A DNA stretch of 64,000 nt from Helicobacter saguini (GTDB taxonomy: Bacteria > Campylobacterota > Campylobacteria > Campylobacterales > Helicobacteraceae), in contig NZ_JRMP02000010.1 in assembly GCF_000762875.2 (NCBI RefSeq), positions 26,003 to 90,002 of the forward strand. The letters run 5' to 3'. This document shows, in pieces, positions 1 to 7,240 of the stretch. The translations under genes were made by a program, and so were the position numbers. The notes below the pieces were generated by a model. That model did not search any database. It saw only the letters and a program-made list of their open reading frames with translations, and was not told the DNA's origin. The first letter of the stretch is position 1; every line of letters starts with the position of its first letter.

Positions 1-207
1 GGTAGACCATACAATCTACATCATATAGGGCAAGGAAAAGATTCTCCATTTGCAGAGCTAAAAGAGTCAGTTCACAGAGAAAATGATGGAATCTTGCATG
101 ATAAAAGTAAGGTTAGTGAAATTGATAGAGTAGAATTTGCAAAGCAAAAAGCGGAACACTGGAAAGCAAGGGCTGCAGAGATAGAAGCTCAAATGGCTAA
201 AAATTAA
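1..207 (+). CDS. C-terminal end of a polymorphic toxin with an LHH-type nuclease domain (5' end outside window)
   Basis: This is an open frame from base 1 to a TAA at 205-207, giving the last 68 residues of a longer protein. The segment RPYNLHHIGQGKDSPFAEL, followed by a conserved His in ESVHREN, matches the LHH variant of the HNH/EndoVII nuclease fold used as the toxic tip of contact-dependent and other polymorphic toxins. The final third is charged and probably helical. The next gene, 17 bases downstream, is a SUKH-type protein, the usual immunity partner of such toxins. I infer a DNase or RNase effector acting in a competitor cell. The delivery domain lies outside the window, so the secretion route is unknown. 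Confidence 0.72.
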   Translation, partial: GRPYNLHHIGQGKDSPFAELKESVHRENDGILHDKSKVSEIDRVEFAKQKAEHWKARAAEIEAQMAKN

Positions 208-223
208 TAAAAGGAGCAAGAAA

Positions 224-634
224 ATGTATGCTGAAATAAAAAAATTAGGTTTAGAGCTAGAGTGTGGAAAAGGTGCAAGTGATAGCGATATAGAATCTTT
301 TGAATCTAAATTAGGGCTTAAAGTAGGCGAAGAATATAGGGCGTTTTTAAAAGAGTTTGGGAATTTAAGCGTAGAATATTTGGAATTTTATGGAATCTGT
401 AAAAGCGAAGATTCTATACCTAGTGCTGTATTTGCCACACTTAATGCTAGAGAAGAGATTAATTTATACAAAGATTTTATCGTGGTAGAAGAAGTTGGAA
501 ATGGCGATTTTTACTGCGTAGATTCTAAAGATAATGTATTTTTATTTAAATACGGCGAATTTGACAATCCGCAGAATCTAAATCTAACATTTAAAGCCTT
601 TTTATTACAAGAAATAAAGAGTATAAAGGAGTAA
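224..634 (+). CDS. SMI1/KNR4 (SUKH) family immunity protein
   Basis: The protein has 136 aa, and the ATG follows a good AAGGAG site. The pattern fits the SUKH superfamily: an N-terminal helix with S-D-x-x-I-E-x-F-E, then LGLKVGEEYRAFLKEFG, a central beta region ending GDFYCVD, and a C-terminal aromatic helix with FKAFLLQEI. SUKH proteins typically bind and block the nuclease toxin encoded just upstream. Here the partner is the LHH nuclease ending at 207. No signal peptide is visible, so it should be cytoplasmic, as expected for self-protection. Only two bases separate its stop from the dynamin-like gene, so the genes are probably co-transcribed. Confidence 0.78.
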   Translation: MYAEIKKLGLELECGKGASDSDIESFESKLGLKVGEEYRAFLKEFGNLSVEYLEFYGICKSEDSIPSAVFATLNAREEINLYKDFIVVEEVGNGDFYCVDSKDNVFLFKYGEFDNPQNLNLTFKAFLLQEIKSIKE

Positions 635-636
635 AA

Positions 637-2811
637 ATGGATAAACATATAAAAAACTTAAAGGCTTTAGCAAAAAATATAAGTGAGTATATAAACTCAA
701 ATGAATATTTAGATAAAACGACCATAGTGGAAATAAAAGAGATTTTAGATTCTATAAATGTGGCTAAAAGCGAGTATAAAATCGCTATCGTTGCAAATAT
801 GAGTGCGGGGAAATCTACGCTTATAAACGCACTATTTGGTAAAGAAATACTGCCAGCCTATACAAAATCAACCACTGACTGCCCAACATATATTCACAAT
901 AAAGATTCTAAAAAGCTAGTAGTAACAAAAAGTAATGGTGAAAAAATAGAAGTAACACAAAATATAGAATCTGAAATAAAAGATTATGCAAAAAATGATG
1001 AAACATTCAAAAATGATATAAAAGATGAAAAATATAAAAATGTGGAACGTATAGATTTATACTATCCATTTGAAAATATAAAAAATCCATTTAATAGCGT
1101 GGAAGTAATCTTTATAGATACGCCCGGACCAAATGCAAAGGGCGAGGAGTATTCACAAAAGCATAAAAATTCTACAAGCGAAATTTTAAGGCATACTGAT
1201 ATGGTTTTATTTCTATTTGACTATAATCAGCTAGATAGTCAAATAGAGACAAATAATACACAAAATGATAAGCTAGGGCTTTGGCATGCGATAAAAGAAA
1301 GAATAGCTACTAAAAAAGCAAAAGATTTTGAGGTATTTTTTATCATTAATAAAATCGATGGTGCACTAAAAGATAATAGACAAAATATAAAAGATATATT
1401 AGCCAAAGAGCATAATAAATCAAAGCAAGAACTAAAGGCATTAAATAATGAGCTAGAGCATAAATACTTTGGTAAAAATGAAAAAGAAGCAAAAGAGAAG
1501 CTAGAAAATGCAGCAAAAACTTATGGTATAGAAAATCCTAAAGTATTGCTTGTATCATCATATTATCATTTATTAAAAAATACTATAGAATCTAGCTTTG
1601 ATGATGACGCAGAGCAAGATTTAAAAGGAAAAAGAGAATTTTTTATGCGTATATTTGGCGATTCTTGGGAGCGTGAGTTTATAGAATACTTGGGTATAAC
1701 ATCTTTAGAACAAGAAATCAATAAATATATAGAACATAATGTCGCAGAAAAGATTCTAAATAGAATAAAAGATAGTATAAAAAAATCGTTTGAATTGATA
1801 AAAAAAAATTTTAATATGCAAATAGGCATATATAGCAAACCTAAAAGCAAAGCAGCACAGAATCTTCAAGATGCGCAATCTTATCTAAAGCAAGATATGC
1901 CACAATATAAAAAAGATATACAAGAATATATGCAGCAAGAAATATATAAAGCACAAGGAGAACTTGCAGATATTATAGAATCTAGAAAGCAAGAATACTT
2001 TGGCAAGGAGCAAGTGGATAGTATAGCAGCTGGGGTTGGCTTTTTTACAATTAGATACCTTGATGGCTATAGTAAAGAAGATTCTAAAAGTGCCGCTAAA
2101 AAAGCAATCCTTGAAAATGATGTCAAAAAAATCACAAGTGATATAATGAATGTAAAAACATCTGTAAGCGATGATAAAAAGCAAGAATGTTTAAATCTTG
2201 TGCCTGAATTTTTACAAGAAGTAATGCAAGATATTACAAATCAATTTCTTTTTATAGAAAATGATATAGCAATGATATTTGTGGATATATATACGGAGTG
2301 TGATATAACATTTATGCAATATAAAAGCAAGATAGAATCACACATAGGCAAGACCTTAGAGATAGAAAATGTGAATATAGATTACAAAAATATCCATATT
2401 GATATTGATGATATAAATATAAAAATGGATATACAGGAGACAACTGATAGCTATAAAGTAAGCGATTCTACATGGTATAAGCCATGGACTTGGGGAGATG
2501 AAAGGACTATAACCTATAAAGATGGATATAAAATAAATCTATCTATAATAAGAAAAGAAATACAGCAAAATATAGAAAATAATATATATCCAAATATAAA
2601 TAAGATAAAGCAAGATTCTAACAAAAGCATAGAATCTTTATGTGATAGCTATAATAATTTATTTAATACATTTATCCTGGCCCAGGAAGCAAAAATACAG
2701 AATCTAAAAAAAGAATTAGAATCTAGCACACACAAACTACAAGATGTAGAAGACGCAGCAGCTGAGTTTGACAAGCTACAATCACAAATCTTATCACAAA
2801 TGGGAGAATAA
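637..2811 (+). CDS. dynamin-like large GTPase
   Basis: This 724-aa protein has a G domain near the N terminus. The P-loop is ANMSAGKS at about residues 53-60, the G3 motif is DTPGP at about 160-164 and the G4 motif NKID is at about 237-240. The rest is long, charged and helical, with coiled-coil character at the C terminus, as in bacterial dynamin-like proteins that remodel membranes. A Trp-rich YKPWTWGDE patch near residue 615 might be the lipid-contacting tip (inference). It directly follows the immunity gene and is followed, one base after its stop, by a small membrane protein, suggesting one operon. Bacterial dynamins have been linked to membrane repair, vesicle release and phage defence; which applies here cannot be told. 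Confidence 0.85.
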   Translation: MDKHIKNLKALAKNISEYINSNEYLDKTTIVEIKEILDSINVAKSEYKIAIVANMSAGKSTLINALFGKEILPAYTKSTTDCPTYIHNKDSKKLVVTKSNGEKIEVTQNIESEIKDYAKNDETFKNDIKDEKYKNVERIDLYYPFENIKNPFNSVEVIFIDTPGPNAKGEEYSQKHKNSTSEILRHTDMVLFLFDYNQLDSQIETNNTQNDKLGLWHAIKERIATKKAKDFEVFFIINKIDGALKDNRQNIKDILAKEHNKSKQELKALNNELEHKYFGKNEKEAKEKLENAAKTYGIENPKVLLVSSYYHLLKNTIESSFDDDAEQDLKGKREFFMRIFGDSWEREFIEYLGITSLEQEINKYIEHNVAEKILNRIKDSIKKSFELIKKNFNMQIGIYSKPKSKAAQNLQDAQSYLKQDMPQYKKDIQEYMQQEIYKAQGELADIIESRKQEYFGKEQVDSIAAGVGFFTIRYLDGYSKEDSKSAAKKAILENDVKKITSDIMNVKTSVSDDKKQECLNLVPEFLQEVMQDITNQFLFIENDIAMIFVDIYTECDITFMQYKSKIESHIGKTLEIENVNIDYKNIHIDIDDINIKMDIQETTDSYKVSDSTWYKPWTWGDERTITYKDGYKINLSIIRKEIQQNIENNIYPNINKIKQDSNKSIESLCDSYNNLFNTFILAQEAKIQNLKKELESSTHKLQDVEDAAAEFDKLQSQILSQMGE

Positions 2812-2812
2812 T

Positions 2813-3067
2813 ATGGATAATTTCTTAATAATAGTGGCATTAGCAGGGATAGGTGCGGCAGTGTATTTTATGACAAAAAAGGCTAAAAAGCAAGAAAATA
2901 CCTACACCACAACAGATAAAGACAGATATGATATGTATAAGCAAGATATAGAGCGAGCCATTAGAGATAAAGACTATAAAATGCTAGAAAATATGCTAAA
3001 TACAAAGGTAAGCGATTTCCCCGACTTACACCAGATGATAAAAGCCGCCCTTAAAAACAGAGCTTAG
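2813..3067 (+). CDS. small membrane-anchored protein of unknown function
   Basis: I place the start at the ATG at 2813, right after the dynamin-like stop; an upstream in-frame ATG at 2768 lies inside the GTPase gene and is less likely. The 84-aa product has one N-terminal hydrophobic segment (FLIIVALAGIGAAVYFM) followed by KK and a charged, helical cytoplasmic tail. I do not recognise a family. The tight spacing with the GTPase suggests it could help recruit the GTPase to the membrane, which is inference. It ends three bases before the converging acpS gene. Confidence 0.6.
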   Translation: MDNFLIIVALAGIGAAVYFMTKKAKKQENTYTTTDKDRYDMYKQDIERAIRDKDYKMLENMLNTKVSDFPDLHQMIKAALKNRA

Positions 3068-3070
3068 ATT

Positions 3071-3583
3071 CTATGACGTCTTGTTTGTGATTATCATCAT
3101 ACAAGTGGCAAGAGCGAGATTTTTTTCATGGCTTAAGGATATAGAAATACTTTTAATATGAAAAAGTTTTTTCTTTTTCTTATTAATTTTAATGTATGGC
3201 TTACCTTTAGAATCTTTAAAAATACACATATCTTTAAATCCTAAATATTTACTTATGCCACAGCCTAGAGCCTTTGAAGTGGCTTCTTTTGCCGCCCAAA
3301 AACCAGCGATTGTTTCTATCCTAAAAGATTCTAAAGACTCAAAGGATTCTAAAAGATTTATAGAATCTATATTCTGTAATTTTTTAAACGAAAAATAAGG
3401 ATTTTTAGAATCTTTAAAAAACTTATTGCATTTTATAAAAGAAGATTCTAAATGGCTTTGTTTTAAAGTTAATAAAATCTCGCAAGGATGTAAAATGCGA
3501 TTTAAAAACACAAATTTATACCGCCTAAATATAGAATCTATACGCGAAATTTCTACAATATCATTGCCTATTTCAAGTTTCAT
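3071..3583 (-). CDS. acpS: holo-[acyl-carrier-protein] synthase with an internal repeat insert
   Basis: AcpS transfers phosphopantetheine from CoA to a serine of acyl carrier protein, a step needed for fatty acid synthesis. The N-terminal signature GNDIVEISRI and the central WAAKEATSKALG motif (Mg/CoA site) are both present. The ATG at 3583 is preferred over an in-frame GTG three codons upstream, since the family begins at the M-x-x-x-G-x-D-I-V block. At 170 aa it is about 50 residues longer than typical AcpS. The excess lies between the RILHPCE region and the AKEA motif and is made of KDSKNP and LESFESLESF peptides encoded by AGAWTCT repeats. This probably forms a surface loop that leaves the active site intact (inference). 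Confidence 0.85.
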   Translation of the reverse strand: MKLEIGNDIVEISRIDSIFRRYKFVFLNRILHPCEILLTLKQSHLESSFIKCNKFFKDSKNPYFSFKKLQNIDSINLLESFESLESFRIETIAGFWAAKEATSKALGCGISKYLGFKDMCIFKDSKGKPYIKINKKKKKLFHIKSISISLSHEKNLALATCMMIITNKTS

Positions 3584-3597
3584 TTTTGCCACTTTTT

Positions 3598-3615
3598 AAG
3601 ATTCTATAGAATCTT
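3598..3615. repeat. 18-bp perfect palindrome built from two AGAWTCT units
   Basis: AAGATTCTATAGAATCTT lies between acpS and the flgL stop codon and overlaps that stop. It is two inverted AGAWTCT units around a TA centre. It could form a small hairpin at the end of flgL, but there is no following T-run, so a terminator role is uncertain. Confidence 0.7.
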
Positions 3616-6166
3616 AATTCAAATAATTCACAAGTGATAGGTTGTTTATGCGGTTGGTGGAGGTTAGAACCGCTTGGTAGTTATTGCTTAAGTTTGTGAA
3701 TTTATTATATGTTTCGGCTAAGTCTGTGCCGATTGTTTCACCCTTAATGCCTGTTACTTGCGTTTTTATGATTTCATTACGCGCGATTGAGTTTTGGAAT
3801 GTCCGCGTGTGCGCCCCATTTTTAGATATGATTTTTTCGATATGGTCGCTTAAGTGGTCGATTTTTTCAATCGCATTTTGAATCCCTATACTTTGCATTG
3901 TATTATCATATCGCTGTCCTGTTAATGCGCCCGCACGATAGATTCCATCTCGCACACACTGAATAGCATCATTTAGCCCTTTAAAAAAGTGGATTTTAGG
4001 GTCATCCACGACTAAGGACGCATTTGCATTTAATCTAATATTTGCCTTAGAATTATAAATCGTGTCTTCATCAAACTTGCTTTGGTCCCTGTCATAAAAC
4101 ATCATTGTCATTCTAGTAACCGAGCGGACATTATCTTGAATAGTGATTTTACCCTCGCTATCAAAGCCTATGTCAAACTTTACTTTAGCCCTTGTCAAAA
4201 GCTCCTCATAAGCATCTTTATGTGCTTGTGTAGGTTTTCCACCTTTTACTTGCGCCGCACTAAGTGTTTTATCATCTTCATTGCTATAATTTAGGGCAAT
4301 TGACATTGCATCCATTAATTGACGATATGTTACCTTATCACCTTCACTAATTGTCACCGCTGGTGGCTCATCATCTGGGTTAAATAATGGAATCTTTATA
4401 GTCCCATCGCTTCGCTGTTTTGGTAACTCTAAAAAACTGCCTTGCTTAGTAAAAGTTAGGCTCGCTTCAAGCTCGATACCATTATGGTCGTGGAATTTAA
4501 AGCCATAGGTCTTACCATTTAGGCTACCATCGGTTACTTCGATTAGCTTTGTATTATCTTTTGCTAACACTGAAGTGCCTGAAATGCTTTGCACGATATT
4601 ACCGCGAATTTTAGAGCCAAGCTGCTCAAACTGCGTTTTTGTATAGCTTTTACCGATGTGAGAAGTAAAGCCATTTACTTCATCACCCTTTTCATCAAGG
4701 CTAGTTAGCTGAATGGATAAGCCACGCGGACCATCAAAAGGCGGTTTCATCGTATCTGTGCTTTTATTTTTCACGTTTTTATCCCACACGCTAATTTGCC
4801 CATGGTCTAAATCTACTTCTACATTTCCACCAAAATACTCTTTTATCGCCTTAAATAAATCGCGCACTTCCATACCCTTAATATCCACGACTAAAGGCTC
4901 TCCTAAATCACGATTAGAAATGCTACCATCAGCTTCATTTGGCGGTGTGCCTGTGATTTTTATATAACGGGCTTCTACCGCCATAATATCTTCTAATTTC
5001 GTATCAATTTCAGCCATTACATTATCTTTGCGAATTAGCGTTGTAGGAATGTGCGTTACGCGATTATCATATAAATCATTTACGCCACGCATTGAGCTAA
5101 CGCTAAATTCACTTGTTAGATTCTGTCGGCTATAAATTTTAGTCCTTGCCCCTAGCTTTTCTAAGTCATTTAAATCATCGACATCCGCTTCACTAGAAAT
5201 CATGTGAAAATCTATGCTAGAACTCCCGGTCTTTAAATCCTTAATCTCAATTTGCCCCCAGTTATTAAGCCGCACATCTACCACTTTTGTAGCATTAGTA
5301 TTACCAAAGGCAACACCTATTCTATCAAGTAAATCACGCACTTTTGTCGCATTTCTTTCATTAGAATAGCCAACATCTAAGGCAAACTTTGATTTAAAAC
5401 TTTGCCCCCTGCTATTTACGCCTTGCACATAGAAATATTCCTTACCATTATTGCTTGTGTCATTATCATTATCGCCGATTAAATCGCGTAATGTATTTTC
5501 TTCGTTGATATAGACTTCCGCTGGTTCGGCGTGTTTTTCACTTTTATCCATTGTAGCTGGATGAAGTCGCGTTTGATTTAGCATTCGCTCATTTGTGGTA
5601 ATTAATCTATGTTTATCATTATCTATTCCATAAAATAATTCTTCACCTGTGATATTAAAAGGCACTAGATTTTTGGAGCTAATTAGCGCGTTTAGCTCCT
5701 CGTCATTACCATAATAGTTCCCTTCCATATCAAAGGGCTGTGTGCCAACCTTGCTACCTGAAAAGATAAAATTACCACCAATAGAAGTATTACCGATATT
5801 TATAATGTGTGCTTTTGTCGCTTCTAAATCACGCGCAAGGGCTTCTCTTGATGTAGGAGTGTGTAAGTCATTAGCCGCGTGTAATAGCTTTTGCTTAAAC
5901 TGCACCATAGCTAGTGAAATTTCTTGCAAGGCTTTATCAGAGTTTAGCGTTTGCGTTTCAGCGGATTTGGCGACATCAATTCCTTGCTCTAGGGTTACTT
6001 CATCATATTCTAGTTTTAGATTCTGATTAGCCACAGAAGCGTCTTGCCAGCCGTATTGAATCTTTTTCCCACTTGCAATCTTAGTGTTTAAATCATTCAA
6101 ACCCTGCGTCATACCGCTATTATTATTTAGAATCTGATTATATTTCGTCCCAAATGTTACGCGCAT
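3614..6166 (-). CDS. flgL: flagellar hook-filament junction protein FlgL
   Basis: The 850-aa protein starts MRVTFGTKYNQIL, and its first ~170 residues have the flagellin/FlgL-like helical pattern, including LNTKIASGKKI, GQ/GW-D-A-S and the GGNFIFSGS turn. The C-terminal helix ends in NNYQAVLTSTNRINNLSLVNYLN, the other half of the coiled-coil D0/D1 core. Helicobacter FlgL proteins are of similar great length because of a large exposed middle domain. It joins the hook to the filament and is exported by the flagellar type III system, so no Sec signal is expected. A canonical sigma-54 promoter lies about 58 bases upstream (6224-6238), in line with class 2 flagellar control. AGAWTCT repeats are rare inside it, in contrast to nearby metabolic genes. 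Confidence 0.92.
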   Translation of the reverse strand: MRVTFGTKYNQILNNNSGMTQGLNDLNTKIASGKKIQYGWQDASVANQNLKLEYDEVTLEQGIDVAKSAETQTLNSDKALQEISLAMVQFKQKLLHAANDLHTPTSREALARDLEATKAHIINIGNTSIGGNFIFSGSKVGTQPFDMEGNYYGNDEELNALISSKNLVPFNITGEELFYGIDNDKHRLITTNERMLNQTRLHPATMDKSEKHAEPAEVYINEENTLRDLIGDNDNDTSNNGKEYFYVQGVNSRGQSFKSKFALDVGYSNERNATKVRDLLDRIGVAFGNTNATKVVDVRLNNWGQIEIKDLKTGSSSIDFHMISSEADVDDLNDLEKLGARTKIYSRQNLTSEFSVSSMRGVNDLYDNRVTHIPTTLIRKDNVMAEIDTKLEDIMAVEARYIKITGTPPNEADGSISNRDLGEPLVVDIKGMEVRDLFKAIKEYFGGNVEVDLDHGQISVWDKNVKNKSTDTMKPPFDGPRGLSIQLTSLDEKGDEVNGFTSHIGKSYTKTQFEQLGSKIRGNIVQSISGTSVLAKDNTKLIEVTDGSLNGKTYGFKFHDHNGIELEASLTFTKQGSFLELPKQRSDGTIKIPLFNPDDEPPAVTISEGDKVTYRQLMDAMSIALNYSNEDDKTLSAAQVKGGKPTQAHKDAYEELLTRAKVKFDIGFDSEGKITIQDNVRSVTRMTMMFYDRDQSKFDEDTIYNSKANIRLNANASLVVDDPKIHFFKGLNDAIQCVRDGIYRAGALTGQRYDNTMQSIGIQNAIEKIDHLSDHIEKIISKNGAHTRTFQNSIARNEIIKTQVTGIKGETIGTDLAETYNKFTNLSNNYQAVLTSTNRINNLSLVNYLN

Positions 6167-6223
6167 TTCACACCTCTTTATTACTCTTTTATAACCATAA
6201 AGATAAATTATCGATATAAAAAA

Positions 6224-6238
6224 GCAATTTATGTGCCA
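6224..6238 (-). promoter_or_regulatory. sigma-54 (RpoN) promoter of flgL
   Basis: Read on the minus strand the site is TGGCACATAAATTGC. It matches the RpoN consensus TGGCAC-N5-TTGC exactly, with GG and GC ten bases apart, and is oriented toward flgL. RpoN together with FlgR controls hook and hook-associated genes in Helicobacter, which supports the flgL call. Confidence 0.88.
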
Positions 6239-6256
6239 AAAGATTCTAAAAAAAGA

Positions 6257-6262
6257 TATAAT
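6257..6262 (+). promoter_or_regulatory. -10 element (TATAAT) for the small gene at 6297
   Basis: A perfect TATAAT lies 35 bases before the ATG of the plus-strand gene at 6297, in the divergent gap with flgL. Helicobacter sigma-80 promoters depend mostly on the -10 box. Confidence 0.5.
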
Positions 6263-6296
6263 TCACATCTATATTCCATAACACAAAGGAAATATT

Positions 6297-6641
6297 ATGC
6301 CAAATGTTTTTACAATGGAAGGTGGGATTGAGGATAGGCGATTGAGCGTGGTTTGCACAGGGCAGATTAGGGATTATGATGAGTATAAGAATTTTAAAAG
6401 TGATTTATTTGAGCTGGCTGAAACTGATGAGATTTCGCATCTTAAAAATAAGGCTTTTGATGTGCTGGAGGTGAAATTCATTGACTCGCATCCGCTACCT
6501 ACCTGCCTTATAGGCTTTTTTTTAAAACTATATGAACGCGATAAAATATCTGTTAATCTAATCACAAATGAGAATAAAATGCTAAGTTTTTTCATTGCGA
6601 TGTTTTTGGATGAAAAGTTGAATGTGAAGTTGTTTTTATAG
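6297..6641 (+). CDS. conserved-looking small protein of unknown function
   Basis: The ATG follows AAAGGAAATATT, a good ribosome binding site. The 114-aa product has no signal peptide. It shows an alternating hydrophobic strand/helix pattern: a beta-rich start (RRLSVVCTGQI), a central DVLEVKFIDSHPLP strand-turn, and a C-terminal FFIAMFLDEKLNVKLFL strand. This is reminiscent of a small single-domain alpha/beta fold such as STAS, but no diagnostic motif is present, so the function is left open. It is divergent from flgL, whose sigma-54 promoter sits in the shared upstream gap. A link to flagella would be guesswork. Confidence 0.6.
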   Translation: MPNVFTMEGGIEDRRLSVVCTGQIRDYDEYKNFKSDLFELAETDEISHLKNKAFDVLEVKFIDSHPLPTCLIGFFLKLYERDKISVNLITNENKMLSFFIAMFLDEKLNVKLFL

Positions 6642-6651
6642 AATCTAGATT

Positions 6652-7134
6652 CTAATTCCCCCATCTTTTTTCTATTTTATTCATTAACTCTTTACTTTCG
6701 TTCTGTGTGGTTTCCATAATATTTTTAACAACATTACCAGCAATTGAAATTGTGACTTTTGCTAGTTTATCTAACGTTTCAAGTAATTTTTCCTTATCCT
6801 TGTCGCTCATATCGCCAAAGGGATTGCTAAACGCAGCAAAACCAGCCGCTCCAGATAATATTACTGGCGGATTCTTATCATTAGATTCTACAATTCTATT
6901 TTTTAAGCCTGTGTATTGCCTTAATGTGCCAAGCTCAACTTTTTCTTTTAGTTTTTCTAAACTATCAAGGCTTATTTTGGCATTATCTTTATATCCTTGC
7001 AAGGTTTTTTTGGTTTGTTCTAGTAGGCTTTTTCCCTTGTCTATGTAATTTTGTGCTTCTTGCTTAGATAATTTATAGTTGCCAAATATTTCTGCTATTC
7101 CGTCTATTATGGTTTTAAGTGGATTTGCTGGCAT
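6652..7134 (-). CDS. uncharacterised helical protein
   Basis: I choose the ATG at 7134, preceded by AAAAGGATAAAT, over an in-frame upstream start at 7164 without a good site. The 160-aa protein has an amphipathic, Lys/Glu-rich N-terminal half (helical, possibly coiled coil). A short Gly/Ala-rich hydrophobic stretch follows (VILSGAAGFAAFSNPFG), then a further hydrophobic helix (KVTISIAGNVVKNIM). It could associate with membranes, but no family is recognised. It stands alone, facing the small gene at 6297 tail to tail. Confidence 0.55.
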   Translation of the reverse strand: MPANPLKTIIDGIAEIFGNYKLSKQEAQNYIDKGKSLLEQTKKTLQGYKDNAKISLDSLEKLKEKVELGTLRQYTGLKNRIVESNDKNPPVILSGAAGFAAFSNPFGDMSDKDKEKLLETLDKLAKVTISIAGNVVKNIMETTQNESKELMNKIEKRWGN

Positions 7135-7240
7135 ATTTATCCTTTTAGATTTTATTAGATTCAATCATATAAAAAAAACTTTGTCAAGGGTTTTTTGGTA
7201 ATTCTAAGATTTTTATAAAAATCGTGCTAAAAAGTAACTT

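Noticed and set aside
3598..3615. Palindrome as an intrinsic terminator of flgL
   Set aside because: No T-run follows on the flgL strand, and the same palindrome occurs at many places inside genes.
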